Source of the DNA: Rana temporaria
Taxonomy: Eukaryota; Chordata; Amphibia; Anura; Ranidae
Reading direction: 5' to 3'
NCBI RefSeq assembly: GCF_905171775.1
Contig: NC_053494.1
Span: forward strand, 48,021,981 to 48,085,980
DNA: 64,000 nucleotides
In this document: positions 11,251-22,891 of the stretch, piece by piece
Position numbering within the stretch: the stretch's first letter is position 1
How the letters are laid out: every line of letters starts with the position of its first letter
Translations under genes and position numbers: made by a program
Notes under the pieces: model-generated
Database searches by the model: none
The model's input: the letters and a program-made list of their open reading frames with translations, nothing else
What the model was told of the DNA's origin: nothing

Positions 11251-11741
11251 AGCCCCGTTCACACCATAGAATCCATCCGCAGATAAATCCCAGCAAATGG
11301 GTTTCAGCGGATAGATCCTATGGTGTGTACACGCCAGCGGATCTTTTTCCGCGGGTATATCTCCCCTGGGATGGATTCCAGCAGATCGGATATTTGCTGA
11401 CATGCAGAACATATCCATCTGCTGGAGTCCATCCCAACGGATGGATCCGCTGGTCTGTACAGACTCACCGAATCCATCCGTCCGAAGGGATCCCCCGCAT
11501 GCGTCGTAATGATTTGACTCATGCGTGGAATTCCTTATATGACAGCGTCGCGCACGTCGCCGCGTCATAATCGCGGCGACGGCGCGACACGTCATCGCAA
11601 GAGGATTTCGGCGCGGATTTCAATGCGATGGTGTGTACACACCATCGCATGAAAATCCGCCGAAATCCACGAGAGGATTTATCCGCGGAAACGGTCCGCT
11701 GGACCGTATTCGCGGATAAATTCTATCGTGTGTATGGGGCC
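11251..11741. mobile_element. Harbinger-like palindromic MITE (ATCCGCGGATAAATC subfamily)
   Basis: The ends are AGCCCCGTTCACACCATAG and, inverted, GGCCCCATACACACGATAG. ATA flanks both sides (11248-11250 and 11742-11744). Inside are repeated inverted modules around ATCCGCTGG/CCAGCGGAT and a GC-rich core with CGCGGCGACG. It lies inside the larger 10573-11972 element, so it is younger. The same subfamily is at 39125. Confidence 0.7.
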
Positions 11742-11972
11742 ATAGAGTTAAGGTTAGCCACATTCGACCACAGGTTCGATAGACACAGATTGCTATTGTC
11801 ACCGTCATGTCAAATCTCCTATCTATATCGAACTGTTGTAGAAACGAAAACGGAAAAAAAGCTTTTTTTTATGAGGGAGCTTTCGGATTTCAGATTCTGT
11901 GCGTTCGTTTTCGTTTGTTAAAACGATAATGAAAATACCCCAAATTCGGATGAAAACAAATGTACAGGTCTA

Positions 11973-13019
11973 GAGAAAGGCAGAATGCCTGTACCTGTGT
12001 CTTGTTCAGTCGGCACACTCCAATTCGACCCATTCAACTGACTGGGGGTCCCTTGCAACAGCCCCACAGCCATATCCAATGCATGTGGATGTGGTTGGTG
12101 TGCTAAGCCCTAGCAGTTTTTCAGGACAAGCTCTCAGGGGTCTATCTCCTACTTCTAGGTCCAAGAAGTACTTGTATGCAGAGGCTTAGCACAATGCTAA
12201 GACAAATATGCAATTAGGAAACAAATTTGTAGCACACTTGCATTTGGGAGGTGTAAAGCATATAAAATGAGTCACTATGGCACAGATTAAAGACTTGTGA
12301 TCATGATCTATGCCATGCTATTGACATTGAGGTGAAACCTCAGTGGGCTGCTGACAGTGATATACTGGAATGTGTGGCAGTCAGGGGCCGGGAAAACACA
12401 CTGTGCTGACAGGCCGTGAGTTACAGCCATGGCACTTCTCTGTAGCCGTGATTAGTCTTCAGCTGTAAATCATGGGCAGACATCAGATAATTGCCAGCCA
12501 GGGTACAAAAGATCAGATTTTACAGGTTTAATCTGCTGATTGGATGTAGCATCATCCGCTCAGCTTCTGTCTCGGTTCTGTAACTGATCAGCTCAGCATT
12601 CCACAGTCAGAATAAATGTCATTTATTATACCAAAGTCATTAAGTGCCTACAGTTCATTTAAATCTCCAGACTGGGTTAAAATATTCAGACTACATGTAA
12701 ATGTCATTATATTTAAACTGTGAGGTGCATAAATGCATGCTCTGAAGGTTACAAATAAACTCCCAGCTTACCGGAGCGCAACATTCCTATTAAAATGATC
12801 CTGTCCAAAATAAAAATTTAGAAAATAAGGTTCCTCTGTGAAGAAAAGACATTCGACTTACCTGTCTTTCCACCAAAGATACTAATCTTTTCTGTCTACA
12901 AGACCTACTGTGACCATGAATCCTCCTTATCCAGCATATTTCCATGAGTGTCGGATTCCTGATCCCATGCTGAGCGCTGTGGCTTCTTTTGTCAGCACCA
13001 ACGTCATTTAAATGTCTTA
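11973..13019. other. no gene recognised
   Basis: Single-copy-looking sequence with no convincing ORF or RNA gene and no internal repeat that I can define. Confidence 0.4.
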
Positions 13020-13292
13020 TGCCTCGTACACACGACAGGTTTTTCCGTTGGGAAAACTGCCATGACAGCTTTTGGCCGGGAAAACCAGCCGTGTGTACGC
13101 TCCATAGAAGTTTTCCCGACAGGAAAACTGCCGGGAATCCCGGCGGGAAAAATGAGAACATGTTTTCTTTTTTCCTGCCAGGATTCCCGGTGGTTTTTAA
13201 GCCGGCAGTTTTTCTATGGGGAAAGCCTGCAGTGGAGCATACACACAGCCAGGATTCCCGACCAAAGCTCTCATGACAGTTTTCCTTTTCTT
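13020..13292. mobile_element. decayed Harbinger-like MITE
   Basis: The left end TGCCTCGTACACACGACAGG follows TTA. The interior alternates GGGAAAACTGCC and GGCAGTTTTTC-type inverted modules. The right terminus is degenerate, and no matching triplet can be assigned. Confidence 0.55.
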
Positions 13293-13667
13293 TAATGGCC
13301 AGCAGGCTAATCTGGGATTTATAACTTTGGCTGCCTGTGCTGCAGTGTTTGCAGCAGATCCTTCTGGTGAGTTTGTAATTCACTTGGAGGTGTGGTTCTC
13401 TAGAAGATTCTATTATCAAGTGGACATGGAGGTGGAGACACATTTGTTATGACCAGTGCTTTTTTTCTCAGAGAATAGGTGCAGGTTTTCCCCCCTTCTA
13501 AATCACTTTGTGTCTCTGCCCCCTACCCACCTCCAAGCACTGGCCCTCGGTACCACCCCCTACCCAGCTCCCAGTACGGCCCCTTTTAAAGAATATAGAG
13601 CCAAGTGTCATTGTAGTGCTAAGTAATTTGTATGGAATTTGGTAATGATAACAAGAAAAGCAACAAA

Positions 13668-13915
13668 ATAGATCATCCGCAGCCAGCAACAATAGACCCC
13701 CAGCAGCAATAACAGATCTCCCAGAAGTCAGCATCAATAGACTCTCCAGCAGCCAGAAACAGTAGAACCACCCCTCCTTAAATATTAGATCCCTTCCAGC
13801 ATCAATCCCCCCCCAGTAACAAAGGATTGTCCACCAGTAACAATAGATTGCCACGCAAAAATAGATCCCATCCCAATAGATACCCCAGCAGCCAGCATCA
13901 AAAGACCCTCCATCA
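13668..13915. repeat. degenerate CAGCAGCCAGCAACAATAGA tandem array
   Basis: Units resembling cagcagccagcaacaataga are repeated about every 25-35 bp with substitutions and spacing changes. An ORF across the area on the minus strand reflects this low-complexity repeat, not a gene. Confidence 0.6.
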
Positions 13916-13942
13916 CACCCCAGCACCCCTTGCCATGGCATA

Positions 13943-14998
13943 TGTAGCACTACCCCCGAAGGAGCTGCTGGCTTATTTTGGGCGGCATTGTTACCTCTAT
14001 TTCTCCGCCGTCTAGGGGACTGGATGAGAGCTGAAACAAAGGCAATGTCCACACGTTGCATTCCCTTTTCTCTGCTTTATTTACCGAACATGGTAAAAGA
14101 ACGAACAATAGATTGAAGAAGTGAAATAGGGTATAGGTAGTGGGTTCAGGTGTAGAACTTGATAAGAAGCACTCCTGCTTCCAGACATAAACTCCCGTCG
14201 CCACTCTAGCCAGAGTGGGTAGTGTGCCCCTGGATAGGCCTCTCTCACTAGTCCTAGCAGCCAGGGAGCTACACAGAACCTTGGTACAGTCTCTGCCACT
14301 GACCTTCCCAAAGGTGGAGATACGTTCGGTCCAGAATCCTCTCACTTTAGGATTAAGCACCCGGATCTCTTCTTAAAGTAATTACTTGTGAAATCAGGAA
14401 AACTGACGGGTGACCACTGCTCAGCCTTTCAGTAGTTGTGTGTCCTTTAATGAAGTTCAGGCCTCCCTGAGTGTACCAGCCTCGTGCTCAGTGCTCACCA
14501 GAACAGGTACGTCATTCTGTGGCTTCCTCCCTCTAGGACGGATAGTGCAGGACCACCTTATCAATGCAAACCCAGTCTGACTACTGGGCCAGCCTGGCAA
14601 ATCATGACCCCAGACCAACGTGATCCGGAGCCAGGAACTCTGAACATGCACCCCCGGCCAGGAGGGCCACACACAGGGGTAGTGGGACGACTGCCTAGGG
14701 CGGACGACGACGACCCAGAACCCGTGACGTCTGTCCCTTAAATACTCTCCCCCAGCATGTACAGCGAGGCGATCAACCCTCACTAATTGGCCACTGGGAA
14801 AGCATACCCAACACACCTTTATCTGACTGCTGCCACCCTCGGCCTGGGGTGGTACCGACACCCCAGACAACAATAGTGGTCACCTGCAGTACAGCCACGG
14901 TTGGAACAGAGGCCCAAATTTGAAAACAAACAGGTCAGAGGTGACTACCCTCTAAATTTAAGGGCAGGGCCAGCAGAGAAAAACAGCTGCCCACTACA
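13943..14998 (+). mobile_element. solo-LTR-like element, copy 1
   Basis: It starts TGTAGCACTACCCCCGAAGG, ends CCCACTACA, and is flanked by the 4-bp repeat cata (13939-13942 and 14999-15002). Two more copies lie at 17299 and 56720. TG...CA ends, a length near 1 kb and a 4-bp target duplication fit a solo LTR left by recombination. No gag/pol sequence adjoins it. A DNA transposon with short TGTAGC/GCTACA repeats is the alternative. Confidence 0.75.
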
Positions 14999-15068
14999 CA
15001 TACATTTAGTGCTGGAGGTGCCAGAACTGTCTTTACTGGCGATACTGCTGAAAAAAGACCCTAGTTAA

Positions 15069-15570
15069 AGGGGTTGTAAAGGTAAAAAAAAAAAAATCCT
15101 AAATGGCTTCCTTTACCTTAGTGCAGTCCTCCTTCACTTACCTCAACCTTCGATTTTGCTTTTAAATGTCCTTTTTTCTTCTGAGAAATCCTCACTTCCT
15201 GTTCTTCTGTCTGTAACTCCGCACAGTAATGCAAGGCTTTCTCCTGGTGTGGAGTGTCGTGCTCGCCCCCTCCCTTGGACAACAGGAGAGTCAGGACGCT
15301 CTCTACGTTGCAGATAGAGAAAGGAGCTGTGTGTTAGTGGGCGTCCTGACTCTCCCTTAGTCCAAGGGAGGGGGCGAGCACGACACTCCACACCAGGGAG
15401 AAAGCCTTGCATTACTGTGTGGAGTTACAGACAGAGAAACAGGAAGTGAGGATTTCTCTGAAGAAATAAGGACATTTAAAAGCAAAACCGAAGGATGAGG
15501 TAAGTGAAGGAGGACTACACTGAGGTAAAGGGAGCTATTTAGGAAAAAAAACTTTACTTTTACAACCCCT
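15069..15570. mobile_element. TTAA-flanked palindromic MITE (piggyBac-like)
   Basis: TTAA sits at 15065-15068 and 15571-15574. The ends AGGGGTTGTAAAGGTAAA and its inverse (TTTACTTTTACAACCCCT) lead into long complementary arms sharing CCCTCCCTTGGAC and GTCAGGACGC-type blocks. TTAA target duplication is the piggyBac signature. No ORF for a transposase. Confidence 0.8.
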
Positions 15571-15658
15571 TTAAGACCTTTTTTCACATTATATCACATA
15601 CTGTACAATGGACATTTTATTTATGTTATTAGTTTGTTCAATTATTGAGTGACATTAA

Positions 15659-15950
15659 GCCCTGGTTCACACTGGGTACGATTTGGAACGATTTGAGATG
15701 CGATTTGACATGTCAAATCGCATCTCAAATCGGCGGCAATTGTCGGCAATGGCACTGTCCTAATCAGTGCGACGCCGCATCTGCGATTTCAAAAAGTAGT
15801 TCCTGTACTACTTTTTGCGATTTCGGGCTGCGATTTACATTAAATTGCGGCCGAAATCGCGGCAAATTGCGGCAAAATCGCGGCCGCGAAATCGCGGTAA
15901 AATCACGCATTTTACCGCGATTTTGAATTCGCAGCAGTGTGAACCTAGGC
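15659..15950. mobile_element. TAA-flanked MITE with GCGATTT modules
   Basis: The ends GCCCTGGTTCACACTG and its near-inverse CAGTGTGAACCTAGGC are flanked by TAA (15656-15658 and 15951-15953). The interior is built of GCGATTTG/CAAATCGC and AAAGTAGT/ACTACTTT hairpins. Harbinger-like by its 3-bp target duplication. Confidence 0.8.
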
Positions 15951-16040
15951 TAAAGACACTGTTTTAAGCAATCTCCTGATTTTTTATTTATTTTTTATTG
16001 TTATTTATTACTTATTTTAGCAAGCTGACAAACAGACAAA

Positions 16041-16737
16041 GGGCCAGATTCACAAAGGAGATACTCTGTCGTATCTCAGATACTCCGTCGTATCTCTCAG
16101 AGTATCTATGCGACTGATTCATAGAATCAGTTACGCATAGATAGTCCTAAGATCCGACAGGTGTAATTGTTTTACACTGTCGGATCTTAGGATGCAGTAC
16201 CGCGGCCGCCGCTGGGGGGAGTTTGCGTCGTAAACCAGCGTCGGGTGTGCAAATTAGGAGTTACCGCGATCCACAACGGTTTTTCGCGTTCGCTACGTCG
16301 CTGCTAGTCTAGTTTCCCGTCGCAAATTTAGTCGTCGTTTTGGGTTCCCCCAACTTTGCACAGCACACGTATGTGCTGTATAAAGTATGGCCGTCGTTCC
16401 CGCGTCGAAATTTAAAAATTCACGTCGTTTGCGTACGACGTCTGGGAATACGGAAGTACGCTACGCACGTCGCCAGTTCGAAAAAATTACGTCACTTTGC
16501 GCAAAGCACGGCAGGAATTTCGTAACGGAGAATGCGCAGTACTGTACTTCCGGCGCGGGAGCGCGCCTAATTTAAATGGCACACGCCCATTTAATTTACG
16601 CGGCCTTACGCCGGAGGCCGCCAGCGTAGGTTTTCATTGCAAGTGCTTTGTGAATCAGGCACTTGCGATGAAAATTTGCGGCGGTGTAACGTATCTACGA
16701 TACGTTACGCCGCCGCACTTCTACGTGAATCTGGCCC
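16041..16737. mobile_element. GGGCCAGATTCAC palindromic MITE, uninterrupted copy
   Basis: Terminal repeats GGGCCAGATTCAC/GTGAATCTGGCCC lie between AAA triplets. The left part has two GATACTCCGTCGTATCTC-type units. The right part has ACTTGCG / CGCCGCAC and CGTATCTACGATACG hairpins. A second copy at 48042 carries an insertion, so this copy serves as its empty-site reference. Confidence 0.8.
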
Positions 16738-16740
16738 AAA

Positions 16741-17294
16741 GTGTATAAAAATGCATTTCACATTTATATACTTTATTTTACTTTTTCCAAATATCTGTGT
16801 TATGCTTACACATTACTTAGCCTGCATGTATTTAACATGAAACATGTATCTAGGTCCTCTTGAAAATAGCTTTTTTTCCAGAAAATTCTAAAGTCTAAAA
16901 ATAGCCCTACGCTTTGTATATGGTTATACAGTATGTTGAAATAGAACTTGTCCAGTATGCAAGCAGTTTTCTTAAATCTCCTAACACCTTCATCACTGAA
17001 TGATAAGAGGTTTTAAAGTTGTGGTCTAGTGGGTAGCACATATATTATTTTCCTTGTCCACAAGCACACTTCATTATCCTTGCAGCTATATGGGAGTCAT
17101 GTGAGGTTAGTGGGGAAAAAAACTGTCAAAGAATGTATTTGTTTGGCTTGGTTCTCAAAAATGTTTAAATGCATGTCTATCAAATACATGTGAGATACTT
17201 CCTTCCTGATTTACTGGTGATCTGTGCCAGCTCTAGGGGTTGCCATGTGCTAAACAAGCATATTGGATATACCTGGTGAAAAATTGTCTATTTA
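16741..17294. other. no gene recognised
   Basis: AT-rich single-copy-looking sequence without identifiable coding or repeat structure. Confidence 0.4.
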
Positions 17295-17298
17295 TTTA

Positions 17299-18312
17299 TG
17301 GAGCACTACCCCAGGAGGAGCTGCTGGATTGTTTTGGTCGGCATGTTATCTCTATTTCCTCGCTGTCTAGGGTATCAGATGAGAGTTGAGAAAAAGTTCA
17401 ATGTCCACACTTTAGACTTCTTTTTCTTTGAATTACTTGCTAAACTTGGTAAAAGAATAAAATAAGTAGTTGAAGAGGTGGAAGGGTAACAGGTAATAGG
17501 TTCAGGTGCACAACTTCCTGCTTCCAGCAACACAACTTTCGTTGCCACTCTAGCCAGAGCGGGTATTGCGCACCCAGATAGGCCTCTCTCACTAGCCTAG
17601 CAACCGAGATGGCGCACAGAAATTTGGTAAAATCTCTGCCACAGACCTTCCCACAGAGGGAAGTATATTCGGTCCAAAATCCTCTCAATCTCTCCCGAAT
17701 GACTTCTTGTGAACTTAGAACTGACAGGCGACCATCATTCAGCCTTTCAGTAATGGTGCGTCCTTCAATAAAGTTCAAGGCCTTTCCTGAGATACCAGCC
17801 TCTTGCTCGGTGTTCTCCAAGATAGGTTCTTCATCGAGTGGCTTCCTCCCTCCAGGACGGACAGCACAGGACCACTCTGCAAACGTAGACCCAATCTCAC
17901 TACCGGGCCTACTTAGTAGATCACAACCCCCGGACCAACGTGGTCCCCGAGCCAGGAACACTTGAACACGCACCCCCGGCCAGGAGGGCCACACACGGGG
18001 GGTGGTGGGACGACAGACCCAGGATCGTTGACCCCGGTCCAATGGCATCTGTCCCTTAAGTACTCCTCCCCAGCATGCACAGTGAGAGGACCAACCCCCA
18101 CTGATTGGCTGCCGAAGGGGAACCCTTGACTGCCGCCAACATTGGCCTGGGGTGGTAACGGCACCCCAGACAACAACAGTGGTCACTCACAGTACAGCCA
18201 TGGCTGGAACAGAGGCCTAAATTTGGAAAAATCATACGGTCTGAGTCAACTAACTCTCAGACTACCCTCTAAATTTAAAGCAGCGCCGCCTAATAAGTAG
18301 CAGGCCGCTACA
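17299..18312 (+). mobile_element. solo-LTR-like element, copy 2
   Basis: It begins TGGAGCACTACCCCAGGAGG and ends GGCCGCTACA, with TTTA on both sides (17295-17298 and 18313-18316). It aligns along its length with the copies at 13943 and 56720, including GTCTAGGG near the start, CTCCAGGACGG-type and GACCAACGTGG blocks, and a CTCTAAATTTAAA stretch near the end. No internal retroviral-type coding region is present. Confidence 0.8.
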
Positions 18313-18316
18313 TTTA

Positions 18317-19819
18317 AAAAATAAGAGGCTTTCTAAGGTTTGGGATAAGCAACTATCTGAGAATTCTACTACCTAGTACCAGGTCAAGGTCCTCTGGTGT
18401 CTAAGGTAAAGAAACCAACATGTGCCCCCCCCCCCCTTCACGGTTAATTGAGAGGAATAGACCTTGCATATCACTCTGAACATACAGTGGATGGTCCAGC
18501 AAAGGGGCGGAAGATACAGCCCTAGAATTACCTAGAATACTATAGTCATTATGGAGCACAGTAAAACCAAGCCAGGATTTCATTTACAGCAGGATAACTA
18601 AAATTAGTTTTTTCATCTGGGAACTAAACCAAAATTAGTCTGTCATTTATCCTTTTTTTTATAAAAGGCACTAAAATTATGTTTCTGGTAAATATTCCTT
18701 TTTCAAAACCTCTACTAGCCTAAATGAGCATTTAACCATTGCTGTGCTACAGAAGTAAAGCATTTTTTTAATTTGGCACTACAAAGGAGAAATGTGTAAA
18801 GTTGATGATGATTTGTGGCGTAAGAGTTTATAAAAAGTAATAACTAGCGGTTAAACTTTATTTTTAAAACATTTATTTTAGGTTTGTTTAATTTAAACAG
18901 AAAACAAATTTAAGAATGAAGGCTACAATTGTAGTATTCATTTATAAATGAATGAGAAGCAGGATTGGGCTGTCTCAGTGACAGCTCAGTCCTGGAACGT
19001 AGCTCTCCCATTCTCTAATCAGCACTTTGACAACTGGCCCACTGAGTTTTGCTTATCGGGAGTGAACGGAATTACTGATACAAAGCTGAGTGGCTGTTAA
19101 ACTGACAGTAGAGCACTGCTGATTGCACTGGAAGAGCGCTTACTCATTCCAAGCAGTTCGGCTGAGCTGTCATCTTGACAGCATGGTCTTGTAGAGCACA
19201 GGAGATGGCTAGGACAATGCAGAGTCAGGAGAGGCTCAAATCCTACAGTAGCTGTGCCACCCCTCCCCAGTAGTGCCCTTTGTGTCAGCCCTGCTCTGCC
19301 CCTAATTATTATCCACATTGGGACATGTTCCTTTCTGTCCGAAAATACCTGAGTATGACACCTTCTGCAAGTGTTCGTCAAAATTTTGGGTGCATTTTTC
19401 ACCCTTCTCTTTATTTGAGCTTCATGGCATCAAATGTATTTATGTTAACAGTTTTGTTGGATGGTTTAACCACTTCATCTCTCAAACATTTATACTCCTT
19501 ATGGACAAGTGCATCTTTTCTGTATCCAATATGAGCCTGATTATTCAGCAATAACCTGTTATTACCCAAGGTAGCAAAGTAATACAAACATACAGTATTT
19601 TTTTCTTCACAAACTAGGTTTTATTTGGCAATATTGTTTTGTAAAAGTTTTTTTTTTTTATGTAATAGACCAAAAAATGTATTTATTTTTTCGAAAAGTG
19701 TTCGTTTTGGAAAAAGTAATCTTAATACAAGTTAAAATAACACTAACATTATGCTTTTGATGCTAGGCATGTCAAAATTATTTAAAAATGAAAAAAGTAT
19801 TTTTTTTTATATTGGGATT
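18317..19819. other. no gene recognised
   Basis: Mostly AT-rich DNA with a C-run (18425-18437) and a GC-richer patch (18960-19300) containing short self-complementary words. No gene or bounded element could be supported. Confidence 0.35.
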
Positions 19820-19827
19820 AACTAAGG

Positions 19828-20011
19828 CAGTGGTCATCAACTCCTGTCCTCAGGGCTCACTAACAGGCCAGGTTTGCAAGATAACTGAAATACGTCACAG
19901 ATGATATCATTTGCTGCTCAGTGATTGCAGTATTCTAGTCTGCATCACCCCAAGGTAATACATAAAACTTGGCCTGTTAGTGGGCCCTGAGGACAGGGTT
20001 GATGACCACTG
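19828..20011. mobile_element. hAT-like MITE
   Basis: The ends CAGTGGTCATCAACTCCTG and, inverted, CAGTGGTCATCAACCCTG are followed by matching inner blocks (AACAGGCCAGGTTT / AAACTTGGCCTGTT-type). The 8-bp flanks aactaagg and aacaaagg differ at one base. CAG...CTG ends and an 8-bp duplication are hAT traits. At 184 bp it encodes nothing. Confidence 0.85.
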
Positions 20012-20019
20012 AACAAAGG

Positions 20020-20823
20020 GTTAATAAAAGGTTAAATGGGTATCCATTTTATTCAAAAAAGCAACACAACTTGTAAGGTTTCTGTAACTGATTTCATATG
20101 CATATCAAGGTCACATCTATGATCTGCATATCCATGAAATCGGAACTAAGGTTTAACAATACATTTTTACACTGTATTACTCAATAACACTTGCACACCA
20201 TCTGCGGGTGCTCTGTGACTGCTTCAAATATGTAATGCATAGGATTTCTAGGCTGTAATTCTGACAGCTGGTAATTGCTGGTAATAGCCACAGGGGGAGT
20301 GGAGGGGTGCCTAGAGTTATGACCTATAATGACTTGCTCTTTTTTATCCATCATTGTATTTACTTGGTTATTATAGATTTTTGCCATTCAATATGTTCAT
20401 TGTATATTAAATTCATATTTTCATGTTGGAAAATGACAGAATAATACAGCTGTTGTTATGAATTATATTTATTTTATTATTGCATGATGCTATTTAATCA
20501 TGTTCAAAATGCACTAACCCTTAGCAACCAATCAGATTTCAATAATAAGATCAGTAGAGGGAGGTTGGTTTTGATTGAGAAATGTCTTGGCCCTTTGGAG
20601 TTATGTTCACCTATGCAAACTAACAACATCTGGGAGTTTCTGAGGCTGAGTAAAGCATACAAAATAGTCTTAATGAACATACTCTTGAAGGGCTTTCATA
20701 GCTTAAATGTAGATAATCTGATCTCCATCTTGAACCCTTCGATAATTAAAATGAAACGTTTCTACATTTTACAATGCACCACCTACCTTGTTAATACCCT
20801 GGGACCCTTAAACTTTTACATTC
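20020..20823. other. no gene recognised
   Basis: An open frame at 20484-20924 (plus strand) shows no known domain and runs into the next MITE, so it is not supported as a gene. Confidence 0.4.
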
Positions 20824-20826
20824 TTA

Positions 20827-21165
20827 TGCCACAACCATTTTTCATGACGAGAAAAAATTCATCTTTTAAATTGGTCGTGTGTATGCTCCAGAGCATTTTT
20901 CTCGATGAGAAAAAGGGGCGCTAAAAATTTAGAACCTGTTCTATTTTGACGTGAACAACGGTCATGTGTACGCCTTAACGAAGGGGAAAAAAAACACGCA
21001 TTCTCATAAGCAAGTTATGAGACGGGGGGTTGTTGTACGTCACCGCGCTTTGCTCAAGCATTTTTGTTTACGACCCTGTGTATGCAAGGCAGGCTTGAGA
21101 GGAATCACGTTGAGAAAAATTTAGTTTTTTTCAATGTCGTGAATAATGGTTGTGTGTACGCGCCA
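20827..21165. mobile_element. Harbinger-like MITE (ACGTCACCGCGCTTTGC core)
   Basis: TTA flanks both sides (20824-20826 and 21166-21168). The ends TGCCACAACCATTTTTC and, inverted, TGGCGCGTACACACAACC share GTGTGTACG motifs. The core has AAGCAAGTTATGAG and GTACGTCACCGCGCTTTGC, which recur in the copy at about 47595-47947. Confidence 0.7.
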
Positions 21166-21479
21166 TTAAAGCAAACCTATTAAAAACCATGGTAAATAAT
21201 TTTTGCCATCGTGAAAAAATGCATAATCAGACAACCAAAAGAATGCTGATAGATTGAATACTTATGAGGCAGCTCTGATTGGTCCTTATCGTGTACCAGT
21301 ACCGAGCACCCTCTGGCAAAATGCCTAAAAAGTGCCCCAAACTGTCCAAAACCCCTCCCCCTCTCTGTAAGTCCTGGAGTTACGTTAGCTGCATTGGGGG
21401 GGGGGAGAAAATGAGGAAGAAGGAATGGGGGAACACTAGTCAGTACCAGTGTACAAAAGTATATTTCCTTTGAAAGAAT

Positions 21480-21640
21480 AAATCACCTCTAATGTTTGGT
21501 GTCTTAAGTGTGTGGATGCTGCTGAAGTATGTACAACTATTAGTTTAGCTTTTTACATTTAAGAAAGGGGTGCTTCAAGACTGTGCATAATATTTAAGGG
21601 TGCTGAGACTGGAAAAAGGCTGAGAAACACTGACTCTGTT
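21480..21640 (+). repeat. fragment of a GAGAAACACTG-ended repeat
   Basis: The sequence gggtgctgagactgg...gctgagaaacactgac resembles the right end at about 63900-63952. Both look like termini of a hAT-type repeat with CAGTGTTTCTC ends. The left limit is uncertain. Confidence 0.4.
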
Positions 21641-21684
21641 GGAAATAGAAAAACACATTTTTGTTGAATAAAGCTACATTGTTA

Positions 21685-22172
21685 GAGCCGGTTCACACAG
21701 GGGCAACACGACTTCCAGAACGACTTTGGGAGGCAACTTGGACAGGACTTGAGTATGAATAATCAGGCAACATACAAGGCAACTTCAAGTTGCCTCCAGG
21801 ACAGTACAAGGCAACTTCAAGTCGCCTCCAGGACAGGAGGCTTTCCAGTGCGAATCAAACAACAACCAGCTCTGTGGGAGGGAGGGGTTTGCCTGAGAAA
21901 TGTATGTTATCTTCCTGTATTGTTGCTTCAGTTAAGACAGTGATCAGACTTCTTAGGCGACTTCCATTGAAATCAATGGGTACAAGTTGCCTACAAGTTG
22001 CCTACAAGTCGGATTGAAGTAGTACAGAAACCTTTTCTGAAGTCGGAGCGACTTCAGTAGTGTGTATTAAGACGGCTCCATTCACTTCCATTGATTTTCT
22101 CAACCACGCGACTTGGGACGACTTGGGGCAACTTCAAGTCAGATCCCAGGTCGCCCCTGTGTGAACCGGCTC
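21685..22172. mobile_element. palindromic MITE (GAGCCGGTTCACACAGG ends)
   Basis: The ends GAGCCGGTTCACACAGGGGC and its inverse are nearly perfect. The flanks are TTA (left) and TAA (right, 22173-22175). The inside has repeated CAACTTCAAGT/ACTTGAAGTTG and GTACAAGTTGCC modules. The right TAA is also the left flank of the next MITE. Confidence 0.75.
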
Positions 22173-22175
22173 TAA

Positions 22176-22888
22176 GGGCCGGATTCAGATACATCGGCGC
22201 ATATTTCTGCCGGCGTAGCGCATCTCATATGCGATACGCCGATGTAACACAGAGAGGCAAGCAGAGTATTCACAAAGTACTTGCTCCCAATGTTGCGCCA
22301 GCGTAACGTAAATTCTTCGGCGTAAGCCGGCCTAATTTAAAGTAGGTGGAAGTGGGCGTGATACGAGCGAACGGCACATGCGCCGTCCCATGGACGCTTT
22401 CCCATGCCCATGCTCAGAATCACGTTGGAGCGAACACCTAAGATACATTGAATCACTGTCTACGACGTGAACGTAACCTACGCCCAGCCCTATTCACGTA
22501 CTACTACGTAAACTACGTAAAATACGACGACTCTTCCCTGGTCCATACCTTAACATGACTTACACCTGCTTTATGAGGCTTAACTTTACGCCGGACGTAC
22601 AACGTATGTAAACCGCGTATATTAATGCGCCGGGCGCAAGTACGTTCGTGAATCAACGTATCTCACTCATTTGCATATTCGAATCGTAAATCAACGGGAG
22701 CGCCCCTTGTGGCCAGCGTAAATATGCGCCCACGATACGACAGCGTAGGAAACTTACGTCGGTCGGATGAAGCCTATTTACAGGCGTATCTTGCTTTCAA
22801 AGTCAGGCGCATAGATACGACGGCGCACATTGATACTTACGCGGCGTATCTCGAGATACGCCAGCGTAAGTGCAAGGGAATTCGGGCC
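22176..22888. mobile_element. Harbinger-like MITE (GGGCCGGATTCAGATAC)
   Basis: It lies between TAA at 22173-22175 and 22889-22891. The ends GGGCCGGATTCAGATAC and ...GAATTCGGGCC are inverted; inner blocks such as GCATATTTCTGCCGGCG and CGTATCTCGAGATACG form hairpins. It is related by its termini to the repeats at 16041, 48042, 51401 and 59456. Confidence 0.7.
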
Positions 22889-22891
22889 TAA

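Larger units (their letters stand above)
10573..11972. mobile_element. compound palindromic element with GTAGACATGTGC-type ends
   Basis: The left end gtagacatgtgcacactg and the right end tgtacaggtcta (its reverse complement begins tagacctgtaca) are loosely inverted, and both lead into Ccgaatt-containing AT-rich sequence. A second element starting gtagacatgtgc is at 40088. Inside are a large palindrome (10700-11030), a degenerate TGTCGAATC tandem array and a separate MITE (11251-11741). No coding potential. The boundary and superfamily are uncertain. Confidence 0.5.

Noticed and set aside
13498..14061. 187-codon minus-strand ORF
   Set aside because: Crosses a degenerate tandem array and runs into a solo LTR; no domain.
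17440..18186. 248-codon minus-strand ORF
   Set aside because: Lies wholly inside solo-LTR-like copy 2; the other LTR copies do not keep the frame.
20484..20924. 146-codon plus-strand ORF as a host exon
   Set aside because: No known domain, no splice context I can support, and the last codons lie in a MITE.
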